This document shows, piece by piece, positions 56,048-64,000 of a stretch of 64,000 bases of DNA; within the stretch, counting starts at the first letter, position 1; the number at the start of each line of letters is the position of its first letter. The notes under the pieces are model-generated. The model saw only the letters and a program-made list of their open reading frames with translations. It did no database searches and was not told where the DNA came from. The translations under genes were made by a program, and so were the position numbers. Source of the DNA: Aeromicrobium sp. 9AM (GTDB taxonomy: Bacteria; Actinomycetota; Actinomycetes; Propionibacteriales; Nocardioidaceae); NCBI RefSeq assembly GCF_902506105.1, contig NZ_LR733304.1, positions 2,195,354 to 2,259,353 on the forward strand. The letters are read 5' to 3'.

Positions 56048-56105
56048 ACCCTGAGTATGACATTGCTCGTGTCACATGACTACCGGCGAGTAACGAGACT
56101 CACGC

Positions 56106-57398
56106 TCAGGTGAAGAGCCCTTCGCCCCAGAAGCCCTTGCGGCCGACACCGGGCGGGCAGGCGAACAGGCCCGAGCTCACGTGCACGATGTACTCGTTGA
56201 GCAGGTCGTTCTGCGAACCGGCGAGCGAGCGCTGGACCTGGACGAACTGCTTCTCGGGATCCCGCTGGTACGCGATGAAGAACAGCCCGGCCGAGAGCTG
56301 GCCGAGGCCGTCCGAGCCGTCGACGAAGTTGTAGCCACGCCGCAGCAGCTTCGCGCCGTGGTTGAAGTCGGGGTGCGCCAGGCGTACGTGCGACTTCTTG
56401 TCGATGACCGGTGCCCCGCGGTCGTTCTTCTGGGTGAAGTCGAGCTTGGCGAACTCGTCGCCGCCCGACAGCGGGCCGCCGGAGCCCTTGGCGCGGCCGA
56501 TGATGTTCTCCTGGCCCTCGAGCGGCTCGCGGTCCCAGATCTCGATGCGCATGTTGATCTTGCGGCTGACCAGGTATGAGCCGCCGACGAGCCAGTCGGG
56601 GCCGTCCTCCTTGGGCACCCAGACGAAGTCCTGGACGTCCTTCTTGTCCTCGACCTTGATGTTGGCGGTGCCGTCCTTGAAGCCGAGCATGTTGCGGGCC
56701 GTGACCTGCGCGGACGACGTCGAGGACGTACGCCCGAAGCCCATCTGGGAGTAACGCACTGACGCGCGACCGAAGGCGATGCGTACGAGGTTGCGCACCG
56801 CGTGGACCGCGACCTGCGGGTCGTTGGCACAGGCCTGGATCGCCAGGTCCCCGTCGCTGATCGCCGGATCGAGCTGGTCGCCGGAGAACGCCGGCAGCTG
56901 CTTGAGCTTGTCGGGCAGCTTGCCGTCGAGACCGAACCGGGCCTTGCCCTTGGCATCGACGAACAGGCCGCGACCGAAGCCCACCGTGATGGTGAGCCCC
57001 GACGGCGGCAGGCCCAGCGCCTCGCCGGTGTCCTCCGGCGGTGCGAACGGCGAGCCGGACACCGCGCCGAACTTGCCGACGTCGTTGCCCTGCGTCATCT
57101 GCCGCGCCGCTTCGGTCCAGTCCTTGAGCAGCGAGATCAGGTCGGCGCGCTCCTCGCTCGTCATGTCCAGCGCGACGAAGTAGAGGCGGTCCTGCGCCGG
57201 CGTGACGATGCCGGCCTGGTGCGCACCCTCGAAAGGGATCGGCTTCGCGTCGGGATCGGCGACCCCTGCGGGGCTCTCGTCACCCTGGCGGCCGACGGCA
57301 TAGCCGCCGCCGGCACCGACCGCGAGCGCACCGATCCCGGCCGCGCCGATCAGCTTGCGGCGGGAGAGGCCCGACGTGGACTCGTTCTGCTCAGACAT
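56106..57398 (-). CDS. efeB: EfeB, Dyp-type haem peroxidase with Tat signal
   Basis: 430 residues. Twin-arginine signal GLSRRKLIGAAGIGALAVG at the start, then the Dyp peroxidase domain with GFKDGTANIK (distal Asp and Arg region) and FNHGAKLLRRGYNF (proximal His). Exported by Tat; with EfeO acts in iron handling outside the cell. Stands 9 bases after the efeO gene. Confidence 0.95.
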   Translation of the reverse strand: MSEQNESTSGLSRRKLIGAAGIGALAVGAGGGYAVGRQGDESPAGVADPDAKPIPFEGAHQAGIVTPAQDRLYFVALDMTSEERADLISLLKDWTEAARQMTQGNDVGKFGAVSGSPFAPPEDTGEALGLPPSGLTITVGFGRGLFVDAKGKARFGLDGKLPDKLKQLPAFSGDQLDPAISDGDLAIQACANDPQVAVHAVRNLVRIAFGRASVRYSQMGFGRTSSTSSAQVTARNMLGFKDGTANIKVEDKKDVQDFVWVPKEDGPDWLVGGSYLVSRKINMRIEIWDREPLEGQENIIGRAKGSGGPLSGGDEFAKLDFTQKNDRGAPVIDKKSHVRLAHPDFNHGAKLLRRGYNFVDGSDGLGQLSAGLFFIAYQRDPEKQFVQVQRSLAGSQNDLLNEYIVHVSSGLFACPPGVGRKGFWGEGLFT

Positions 57399-57407
57399 CA
57401 GTTCAGG

Positions 57408-58535
57408 CTACGCAGACTCGGCAACCACGGCGGCGACGCGGCTGATCGGTTCACTGACGGCGGCCACCAGGTCGGACAGGCGCTTGACCTGAGCCTTGGT
57501 GAGCTTGTCGTAGAACGTCCAGTCGCCGTTGTCGTCCTGGTACTGGTCGAGGTCGTCGTCGAGCGCCTTGAACTTGGCGTCGAGCTCCTTGACGAGGGCC
57601 GGGTCCTGCTTCTCCAGCACCGGGCGGAGCGCCGCGATGGCAGCCTCGGAGCCTTCGATGTTCGCCTTGAAGTCCCAGAGGTCGGTGTGGCTGAACTCGT
57701 CCTCCTCGCCGGTGATCTTGCTGGTCGCGACCTCGTCCAGCAGGCCCTTGGAGCCCTGCGCGAGCTCGAGCGCCGTCAGCGGGGCGTCCTTGCCGAGCGC
57801 CACGATCTTCTTGACGTTGGTGAGCAGGTCGTCGGCGTACGGCGCCATGCCCTCGGTGTTGTTGTCGACCCACAGCTGCTTCTCGATGCGGTGCCAGCCG
57901 GTGAAGTCGCGCTTCTCGGCCTTCGCGTCGGCCTCGCGACCGTCGGTCAGCGGGTCGAGGTCGCCGAACTTCTCGGCCACCGGCTCGATGCGCTCCCAGT
58001 ACGTACGGGCGATCGGGTAGAGCTTCTTGGCCTCCGTGACGTCGCCGTCCTTGACCGCAGTGACGAACTCATCCGTCTTGGCGATCAGCGCGACGGTCTG
58101 GGAGTTGACGTAGCGCTCGTACGACGTCGCGGCGGCCTTGAGCTCCTGGGAGTCGGACAGCTTCTTGGCTGCCTCGCCCGTGACCGTGAGCTTCTGGCGG
58201 ATACCGTCACCGACCATGCCGGGCTTGCAGGCGCCTTCGTACGAGCCCTTGGGCAGGTCGACGACCAGGTTGCGGGTCAGGCCGGGTCCGACGTTCTCGA
58301 CCTCGCCCATGATGCGGTCGCCGTCGGCGTAGACGTAGAACTCGGTGACCTTGCTGCCCTTGTTGGTGACCTTGAACGTCGACGGGCCGGCCTTGAGGTC
58401 GGTCTGCGAGACGCTGCACTTGGAGTCCGTGGCTTCGACCGTGAGGCCGCCGGAGGACGACTTGGGGTCGTCGGCACAGGCCGTCAAGCTCAGGGCGGCG
58501 ATCGTCAGCACGCCGAGCGTGGCAAGAGGCTTCAT
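57408..58535 (-). CDS. efeO: EfeO, periplasmic iron-uptake lipoprotein
   Basis: 375 residues: lipobox LTAC, an N-terminal cupredoxin-like domain, then a peptidase-M75 domain with TGWHRIEKQLW carrying the conserved HxxE. Delivers iron to the uptake system. A DtxR/IdeR box precedes it. The EfeU permease gene is absent from this window. Confidence 0.95.
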   Translation of the reverse strand: MKPLATLGVLTIAALSLTACADDPKSSSGGLTVEATDSKCSVSQTDLKAGPSTFKVTNKGSKVTEFYVYADGDRIMGEVENVGPGLTRNLVVDLPKGSYEGACKPGMVGDGIRQKLTVTGEAAKKLSDSQELKAAATSYERYVNSQTVALIAKTDEFVTAVKDGDVTEAKKLYPIARTYWERIEPVAEKFGDLDPLTDGREADAKAEKRDFTGWHRIEKQLWVDNNTEGMAPYADDLLTNVKKIVALGKDAPLTALELAQGSKGLLDEVATSKITGEEDEFSHTDLWDFKANIEGSEAAIAALRPVLEKQDPALVKELDAKFKALDDDLDQYQDDNGDWTFYDKLTKAQVKRLSDLVAAVSEPISRVAAVVAESA

Positions 58536-58573
58536 TGCAGGGAATTCCTTCGGGGAGGTCGGGCTCGGCCTCG

Positions 58574-58592
58574 ATATAAGGCTAGCCTCACC
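58574..58592 (-). promoter_or_regulatory. DtxR/IdeR-type iron box
   Basis: On the minus strand TGAGGCTAGCCTTA matches the TTAGGCTAACCTAA core of actinobacterial IdeR/DtxR sites; AGGCTAGCCT (58579-58588) is a perfect palindrome. It overlaps the likely -10 region 39-57 bases upstream of efeO, consistent with repression when iron is plentiful. Confidence 0.75.
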
Positions 58593-58652
58593 ATGCTAAG
58601 GCACCCCTGACCCAGCAGGCCAGTGGCCCCGGGTGTGATGTGTTCGACGGGC

Positions 58653-59459
58653 CTACGCGACCGTGACCTCGTCGCCGACCGACACCTTGCCGGTCGCAAG
58701 CGGGACGATGCGGATGCCGAACCACGTCTTGCCGGCCCACTTGCGGTGGCGCGCGAGCGTACGGATCGGCTCCTTGCCGTGGGCCAATGTCAGCGGGTCG
58801 ATCGTCGTCACGACACAGCGGTCGCAGTGCTCGGCGAAGCGGTAGGGCACGTCGCCGATGTGGAGGCCGCGCCAGTCGTCCTCGGCGAACGGGACGTCCG
58901 AGCCCTCGACGACGACGTTGGGACGGAAACGCCGCATCACCATGGGCTGCGGCTCGTGCTCCGCTGCGATCCAGGCGTCGAGCTGCGCCAGCGACGACGT
59001 GGTGGTGAGCAGCAGCGGCCCGGTGTCGGCCAGGCTGAGCGGCTCGGCACCCAGGCCACCGTGCTTGTCCGAGATCGGCCGTCGGGCCGGGTCGTCCTGC
59101 CACACCAGCCGGACCGGCTCGTCCAGGACCTGGCTGAACCACGTAGCCGCATCGTCACCGGCGTCGACCATCGACGCGAGCCTCGTGACGTTGACCGGAA
59201 CCATGGGGCCTCCGATGGGTACGGCCACCGCGAGCGGCCGCTGGTCCGGAGCCGTGAGGGTCAGCGCACCCGACTCGTCCGGAGTCGCCGTGACCGTCAG
59301 CAGCCGGCCGTGTGTCGTCGCGTTGAGCCTGACGCCCTGCGGGTCGACGACGGCCCAGCGCCGGTCGTCGCGCAGTCCGGCGAGCTCGACACGGGCAGAG
59401 GCCAGGTCGACCGGTGCCGTCGCCTTGACCGGGTAGACGTGGAGCGACTCGACCCGCAT
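58653..59459 (-). CDS. MOSC-domain protein (YcbX/mARC type)
   Basis: 268 residues with an N-terminal MOSC beta-barrel (SLHVYPVKA...DLASARVEL) and a C-terminal MOSC domain (RRFRPNVVVEG; EHCDRCVVTTIDP with the conserved Cys). MOSC proteins bind molybdenum cofactor and reduce N-hydroxylated or S-containing compounds. The ATG at 59459 shares a base with the stop of the GNAT gene. Confidence 0.85.
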   Translation of the reverse strand: MRVESLHVYPVKATAPVDLASARVELAGLRDDRRWAVVDPQGVRLNATTHGRLLTVTATPDESGALTLTAPDQRPLAVAVPIGGPMVPVNVTRLASMVDAGDDAATWFSQVLDEPVRLVWQDDPARRPISDKHGGLGAEPLSLADTGPLLLTTTSSLAQLDAWIAAEHEPQPMVMRRFRPNVVVEGSDVPFAEDDWRGLHIGDVPYRFAEHCDRCVVTTIDPLTLAHGKEPIRTLARHRKWAGKTWFGIRIVPLATGKVSVGDEVTVA

Positions 59460-59923
59460 CAGAGCAGCTTCTCGAAGCACAGCGAGTAGGTGACCTCTTC
59501 GTACGGCGGGTAGACCGGGATCGAGGTGTAGCCGTGGCGGTCGTAGAACTTCAGCGCGGCATGCTGGCGGTCGCCGGTGTGGATGATGACCCGACGCGCA
59601 CCCTCGTCACGCGCGGCCTGCTCCATGGCGGCCAACAGGTCGTCGGCGATGCCGGTTCCGCGGCTGCTCGGCACGACGTACATGCGCTTGATCTCGAGCT
59701 CGCCGTCCAGCTGCCGCAGGCACGCGTGGCCCACCGGACCCTCCTCGCCGTACGCCACGACGGTGGCGACGACCGATGACGGCTCGATGCCCTCTGACCC
59801 GGACCGGTGCAGGGACGCCGGGTCTGATGCGTAGAGCTGGTTGCCGTAGGCCACGTGCTCGTCACGCAGCGCCACGGCGTCGGGATGCCCGAAGGGCACG
59901 CGCTCAAGCCTGAATTTGATCAC
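59459..59923 (-). CDS. GNAT-family acetyltransferase
   Basis: 154 residues with the acetyl-CoA loop VPSSRGTGIADDLLAAME and closing YDRHGYTSIPVYPPYEE. Coupled to the MOSC gene by a one-base overlap, which suggests a small detoxification unit. Substrate unknown. Confidence 0.88.
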   Translation of the reverse strand: MIKFRLERVPFGHPDAVALRDEHVAYGNQLYASDPASLHRSGSEGIEPSSVVATVVAYGEEGPVGHACLRQLDGELEIKRMYVVPSSRGTGIADDLLAAMEQAARDEGARRVIIHTGDRQHAALKFYDRHGYTSIPVYPPYEEVTYSLCFEKLL

Positions 59924-59946
59924 TGATTCTCCTGCTGCCTCGGGGC

Positions 59947-60010
59947 CCCCGCGAAATCGTGAGCCCTTTCGACATGCACACCTTGACGTGTGGCGAGCGG
60001 TTTCGTGGGG
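59947..60010. terminator. hairpin between the GNAT gene and guaB3
   Basis: CCCCGCGAAATCGT (59947-59960) pairs with 59997-60010 (three G-U pairs included) around an inner CACAC/GTGTG stem. It lies just beyond the guaB3 stop and probably ends that transcript. Confidence 0.6.
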
Positions 60011-60015
60011 TGAGG

Positions 60016-61122
60016 TCAGCCGACGACGACCTCGACCCGCTGGAACTCCTTGAGGTCGGTGTAGCCCGTCGTCGCCATGGCTCGGCGCAGGGCACCGATG
60101 AGGTTCATGGTGCCGTCGGGGACGGACGAGGGGCCGAACAGCACCGACTCGAGGTCGCCGACGGTGCCCATCTCGACGCGGGCGCCGCGCGGGAGGTCGG
60201 GGTGCCAGGCCTCGGCGCCCCAGTGGAATCCGCGACCGGGGGCCTCGACGGCGCGGGCGAAGGGAGAACCGATCATGACGGCATCGGCGCCGCAGGCGAT
60301 GGCCTTGGCGATGTCACCGCTGCGACCGATCGAGCCGTCGGCGATGACGTGCACGTAGCGGCCGCCGGACTCGTCGAGGTAGTCACGCCGGGCCGCTGCG
60401 ACGTCAGCGACCGCAGAAGCCATCGGCACCGCGACGCCCAGCACGCTGCGGGTCGTGTGCGCGGCACCGCCACCGAACCCGACGAGCACGCCGGCGGCGC
60501 CCGTGCGCATCAGGTGCAGCGCCGCCTGGTAGGTCGCGCAGCCACCGACGATGACCGGGACGTCGAGCTCGTAGATGAACTCCTTGAGGTTGAGCGGCTC
60601 GGTCTGCCCCGAGACGTGCTCGGCCGACACCGTGGTGCCGCGGATGACGAACAGGTCGACGCCCGCATCGACGACGGCGTCGGCGAACTGCTTGGTGCGC
60701 TGCGGCGACAGCGCGCCGGCCACGGTGACCCCCGAGTCGCGCATCTGCTTCAGGCGCGCGGTGATGAGCTCCGCCTTGATGGGCTCGGCGTAGATCTCCT
60801 GCAGGCGCTTGGTGGCCAGTGGGCCGTCGATGCCGGCGACCTCCTCGAGCAGCTTCTCGGGATCCTCGTAGCGCGTCCACAGTCCTTCGAGGTCCAGCAC
60901 ACCGAGTCCGCCGTGCTTGCCCAGGGCGATCGCCGTCTCGGGACTCATGACCGAGTCCATCGGGGCGGCGATGACCGGGAGCTCGAACCGGTAGGCGTCG
61001 ATCTGCCACGCGGTCGAGACCTCTTCGGGGTCTCGCGTACGCCGGCTCGGGACGATCGCGATGTCGTCGAAGGAGTACGCACGTCGGCCGCGCTTTGCCG
61101 TGCCGATCTCGATGTCTGCCAT
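60016..61122 (-). CDS. guaB3: GuaB3, IMP dehydrogenase-like protein
   Basis: 368 residues, single IMPDH/GMP-reductase-like barrel without CBS domains: FDDIAIVPSRRTRDP at the start, PVIAAPMDSVMSPE, GALRRAMATTGYTDL near the end. The actinobacterial GuaB3 family lies near guaB and is related to GMP reductase; its exact reaction is debated. TAGGCT six bases before the ATG implies a leaderless transcript. Confidence 0.92.
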   Translation of the reverse strand: MADIEIGTAKRGRRAYSFDDIAIVPSRRTRDPEEVSTAWQIDAYRFELPVIAAPMDSVMSPETAIALGKHGGLGVLDLEGLWTRYEDPEKLLEEVAGIDGPLATKRLQEIYAEPIKAELITARLKQMRDSGVTVAGALSPQRTKQFADAVVDAGVDLFVIRGTTVSAEHVSGQTEPLNLKEFIYELDVPVIVGGCATYQAALHLMRTGAAGVLVGFGGGAAHTTRSVLGVAVPMASAVADVAAARRDYLDESGGRYVHVIADGSIGRSGDIAKAIACGADAVMIGSPFARAVEAPGRGFHWGAEAWHPDLPRGARVEMGTVGDLESVLFGPSSVPDGTMNLIGALRRAMATTGYTDLKEFQRVEVVVG

Positions 61123-61128
61123 GCGTAC

Positions 61129-61134
61129 AGCCTA
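61129..61134 (-). promoter_or_regulatory. guaB3 -10 box of a leaderless promoter
   Basis: TAGGCT on the minus strand, six bases before the ATG. Same layout as guaA and guaB. Confidence 0.65.
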
Positions 61135-61157
61135 GTGCGATGGAGGGACCGGGTGAC

Positions 61158-62264
61158 CTACTGGACGCCCCGCTGGATGTCGTCGAGCGACAGGTCGGGG
61201 AGCATCCCGGCCGGCTTGCTCGAACGCCGCACGAGCACGGGCTGGACGTCGTCGCTCTGGCGCGCCAAGGCGTACGGCGTCCCGGCGAGCGCGAAGCGGA
61301 GCGCGCGCGACAGGGTGCTGACCTTGGCGTCCGACGGGCTGACCTGCGGCGCTGCGGCCTTGATCGCCATCGCGAGGATCGGCAGCGTGCCGCCGTGGTT
61401 GGCGAGCTGGTCGAGATAGCTGCGGACCTTGGGCTCGGTCAGCACCTTCTTCATGATCGCCTTGTAGTCGTCGGGCGACGATGCGCGACCCTCGTGGACG
61501 ACGGGGATCTGTGAGGCGATCTTGTGCCACTCGGGCTTGCCGCCGGCCCGCGGCGGATTCTTGTCCGGCGCCGGTTCCTGCTTCTTGGCCGTCTTCTTCG
61601 CGGTCTTCTTGGCGGCCGCCTCCTTCTTGGCGGGCGCCTCCTTCTTGGCGGGCGCCTCCTTCACCGGCGGAGGCTCCACGACCTTCTTCGCGGCGGCCTT
61701 GCGAGGAGCAGCCGACTTCTTGGCCGGCTCCCCGGCGGAGAACACCGGCTGCAGCGCTGCCGCAGGCGGGACCGGGGTGACCTTGAGGCCGACGTACTGG
61801 TCGACCTCCTTCTCCAGCACCGAGTTGACCGGGTGGTTGGACAGCGTGGCGCCCACGACGTACTTGTCGAGCTCGTGCAGCCTGCGCACCAGCGGCACGA
61901 AGTCGCCGTCGGCCGACACCAGGACGAACACCTCGATGTGGTCCAGATCGGCGGCGACCCGCAGGCAGTCGACGACCAGGACGATGTCGGCGGCGTTCTT
62001 CTCGGCCTTGCCCACCGAGAAGACCTGGACGGTCTCGACCCGGCTCCGCTCGACGTCGCGGCGGTAGTCCTCGAGGCCCAGCGCGTTCCAGTCGGCGTAC
62101 GCCCGGGCGACCGCGATGCCGTTGGCGCCGGCCTCCTGCGAGGCGGCCTTGTCGATCTGGTTGAGGATGTCCTCCATCGACACGTCGGGGATGTCGAGCT
62201 TGCCGTAACCCTTGAACAGGTTCTCGGCGTCGATGAAGACGGCGACGTTCTTGCGGATGCTCAC
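61158..62264 (-). CDS. NYN-domain (LabA-like PIN) protein with Lys/Ala-rich linker
   Basis: 368 residues. The NYN nuclease-like domain covers about 1-165: AVFIDAENLF, then LVVDCLRVAADLDHIEVFVLVSADGDFVPLVRRL with the acidic residues of the active site. A linker of repeated PAKKEAPAKKEAAAKK units (about 180-240) joins it to a C-terminal domain resembling an OST-HTH/RNA-binding module. Predicted RNA processing or degradation. GTG start with TAGCCT (62271-62276) six bases upstream. Confidence 0.85.
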   Translation of the reverse strand: MSIRKNVAVFIDAENLFKGYGKLDIPDVSMEDILNQIDKAASQEAGANGIAVARAYADWNALGLEDYRRDVERSRVETVQVFSVGKAEKNAADIVLVVDCLRVAADLDHIEVFVLVSADGDFVPLVRRLHELDKYVVGATLSNHPVNSVLEKEVDQYVGLKVTPVPPAAALQPVFSAGEPAKKSAAPRKAAAKKVVEPPPVKEAPAKKEAPAKKEAAAKKTAKKTAKKQEPAPDKNPPRAGGKPEWHKIASQIPVVHEGRASSPDDYKAIMKKVLTEPKVRSYLDQLANHGGTLPILAMAIKAAAPQVSPSDAKVSTLSRALRFALAGTPYALARQSDDVQPVLVRRSSKPAGMLPDLSLDDIQRGVQ

Positions 62265-62430
62265 CCCACGAGGCTAACGGTGCTCACGCTGAGGAGTCCC
62301 CGCACCACGCTTCGGTCGCTGGCGCTCCCTCCCGGCGCTCCGCGCCTAGCGAGCGAGTGCTCCGGTTCCTAGCGAGGCCGCCCGCGGCCGAGCGGGAGCG
62401 AGCTCTGCGAGCGAAGGACGCTGGAGCGAA

Positions 62431-63954
<1,524 letters not shown>

Positions 63955-64000
63955 TCGTCCCGGGGGAAGGCGACCCGTCGCTGCGGCGGCCCTGTGCGAC

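Noticed and set aside
62281..62430. Possible gene or repeat array between the NYN gene and guaB
   Set aside because: GC-rich with AGCGAG-type short repeats and a GGCCGCCCGCGGCC palindrome at 62376-62389, but no convincing frame or named element; probably the guaB terminator region.

Overview
High-GC actinobacterial chromosome. The housekeeping set and its order (purN-purH, sucCD, pcrA, guaA, a cholesterol-oxidase-like GMC enzyme, guaB3, guaB) together with codon use suggest Nocardioidaceae, probably Aeromicrobium or Nocardioides; the genus is an inference. No rRNA, tRNA, CRISPR array, prophage or insertion sequence was recognised. Almost all of the window is coding, and many neighbouring genes overlap by 1-14 bases.

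Region 1 (1-16 kb): a family-61-type glycosyltransferase, purH, purN, a DUF6350 membrane protein, an unusual membrane-anchored sigma-factor-like protein, sucCD with a clear intrinsic terminator, an epoxide-hydrolase-like enzyme, a degenerate B12-binding protein, a LytM/M23 peptidase, a frameshifted DUF559 gene between two hairpin repeats, pcrA and a lipoprotein.

Region 2 (16-36 kb): GNAT and GntR genes, a tiny membrane protein, zwf, a CPA1 Na+/H+ antiporter, a DrrAB-type ABC exporter facing a large AfsR-type regulator, a TetR gene with a tandem operator and its membrane-protein target, a DUF4185 protein, AraC and DUF2000 genes, and a Lia/Psp-like cell-envelope stress module (LuxR response regulator, PspC-fused kinase, PspC/LiaF-like protein, a second PspC protein). 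A glycerophosphodiesterase and a gamma-glutamyltransferase follow.

Region 3 (36-50 kb): NhaA, a Crp-type palindrome, a divergent NRAMP-like transporter in an operon with two PRC-barrel proteins and a lipoprotein, a haem-oxygenase-like iron enzyme coupled to a CDGSH protein, a Rieske-tailed FAD enzyme, a coiled-coil protein, a four-gene SRPBCC/ADH/SDR/FAD operon, and a flavodoxin-like reductase, a hemerythrin and a GCS2 ligase.

Region 4 (50-64 kb): guaA, a structured intergenic region, the GMC oxidoreductase, a succinate-semialdehyde dehydrogenase, efeB-efeO behind a DtxR/IdeR-type box, a MOSC and a GNAT gene, guaB3, a NYN-domain protein and guaB. With purN/purH at the left end, the window holds the last steps to IMP and the IMP-to-GMP route.

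The main structural observations are: (i) a 100-base long-hairpin element present twice (7.1 and 52.6 kb) with compensatory base changes; (ii) a repeated promoter layout, a TANNNT -10 box exactly six bases before the start codon, implying leaderless transcripts for guaA, guaB, guaB3, zwf and others; (iii) a 7-base tandem duplication that broke the DUF559 gene.
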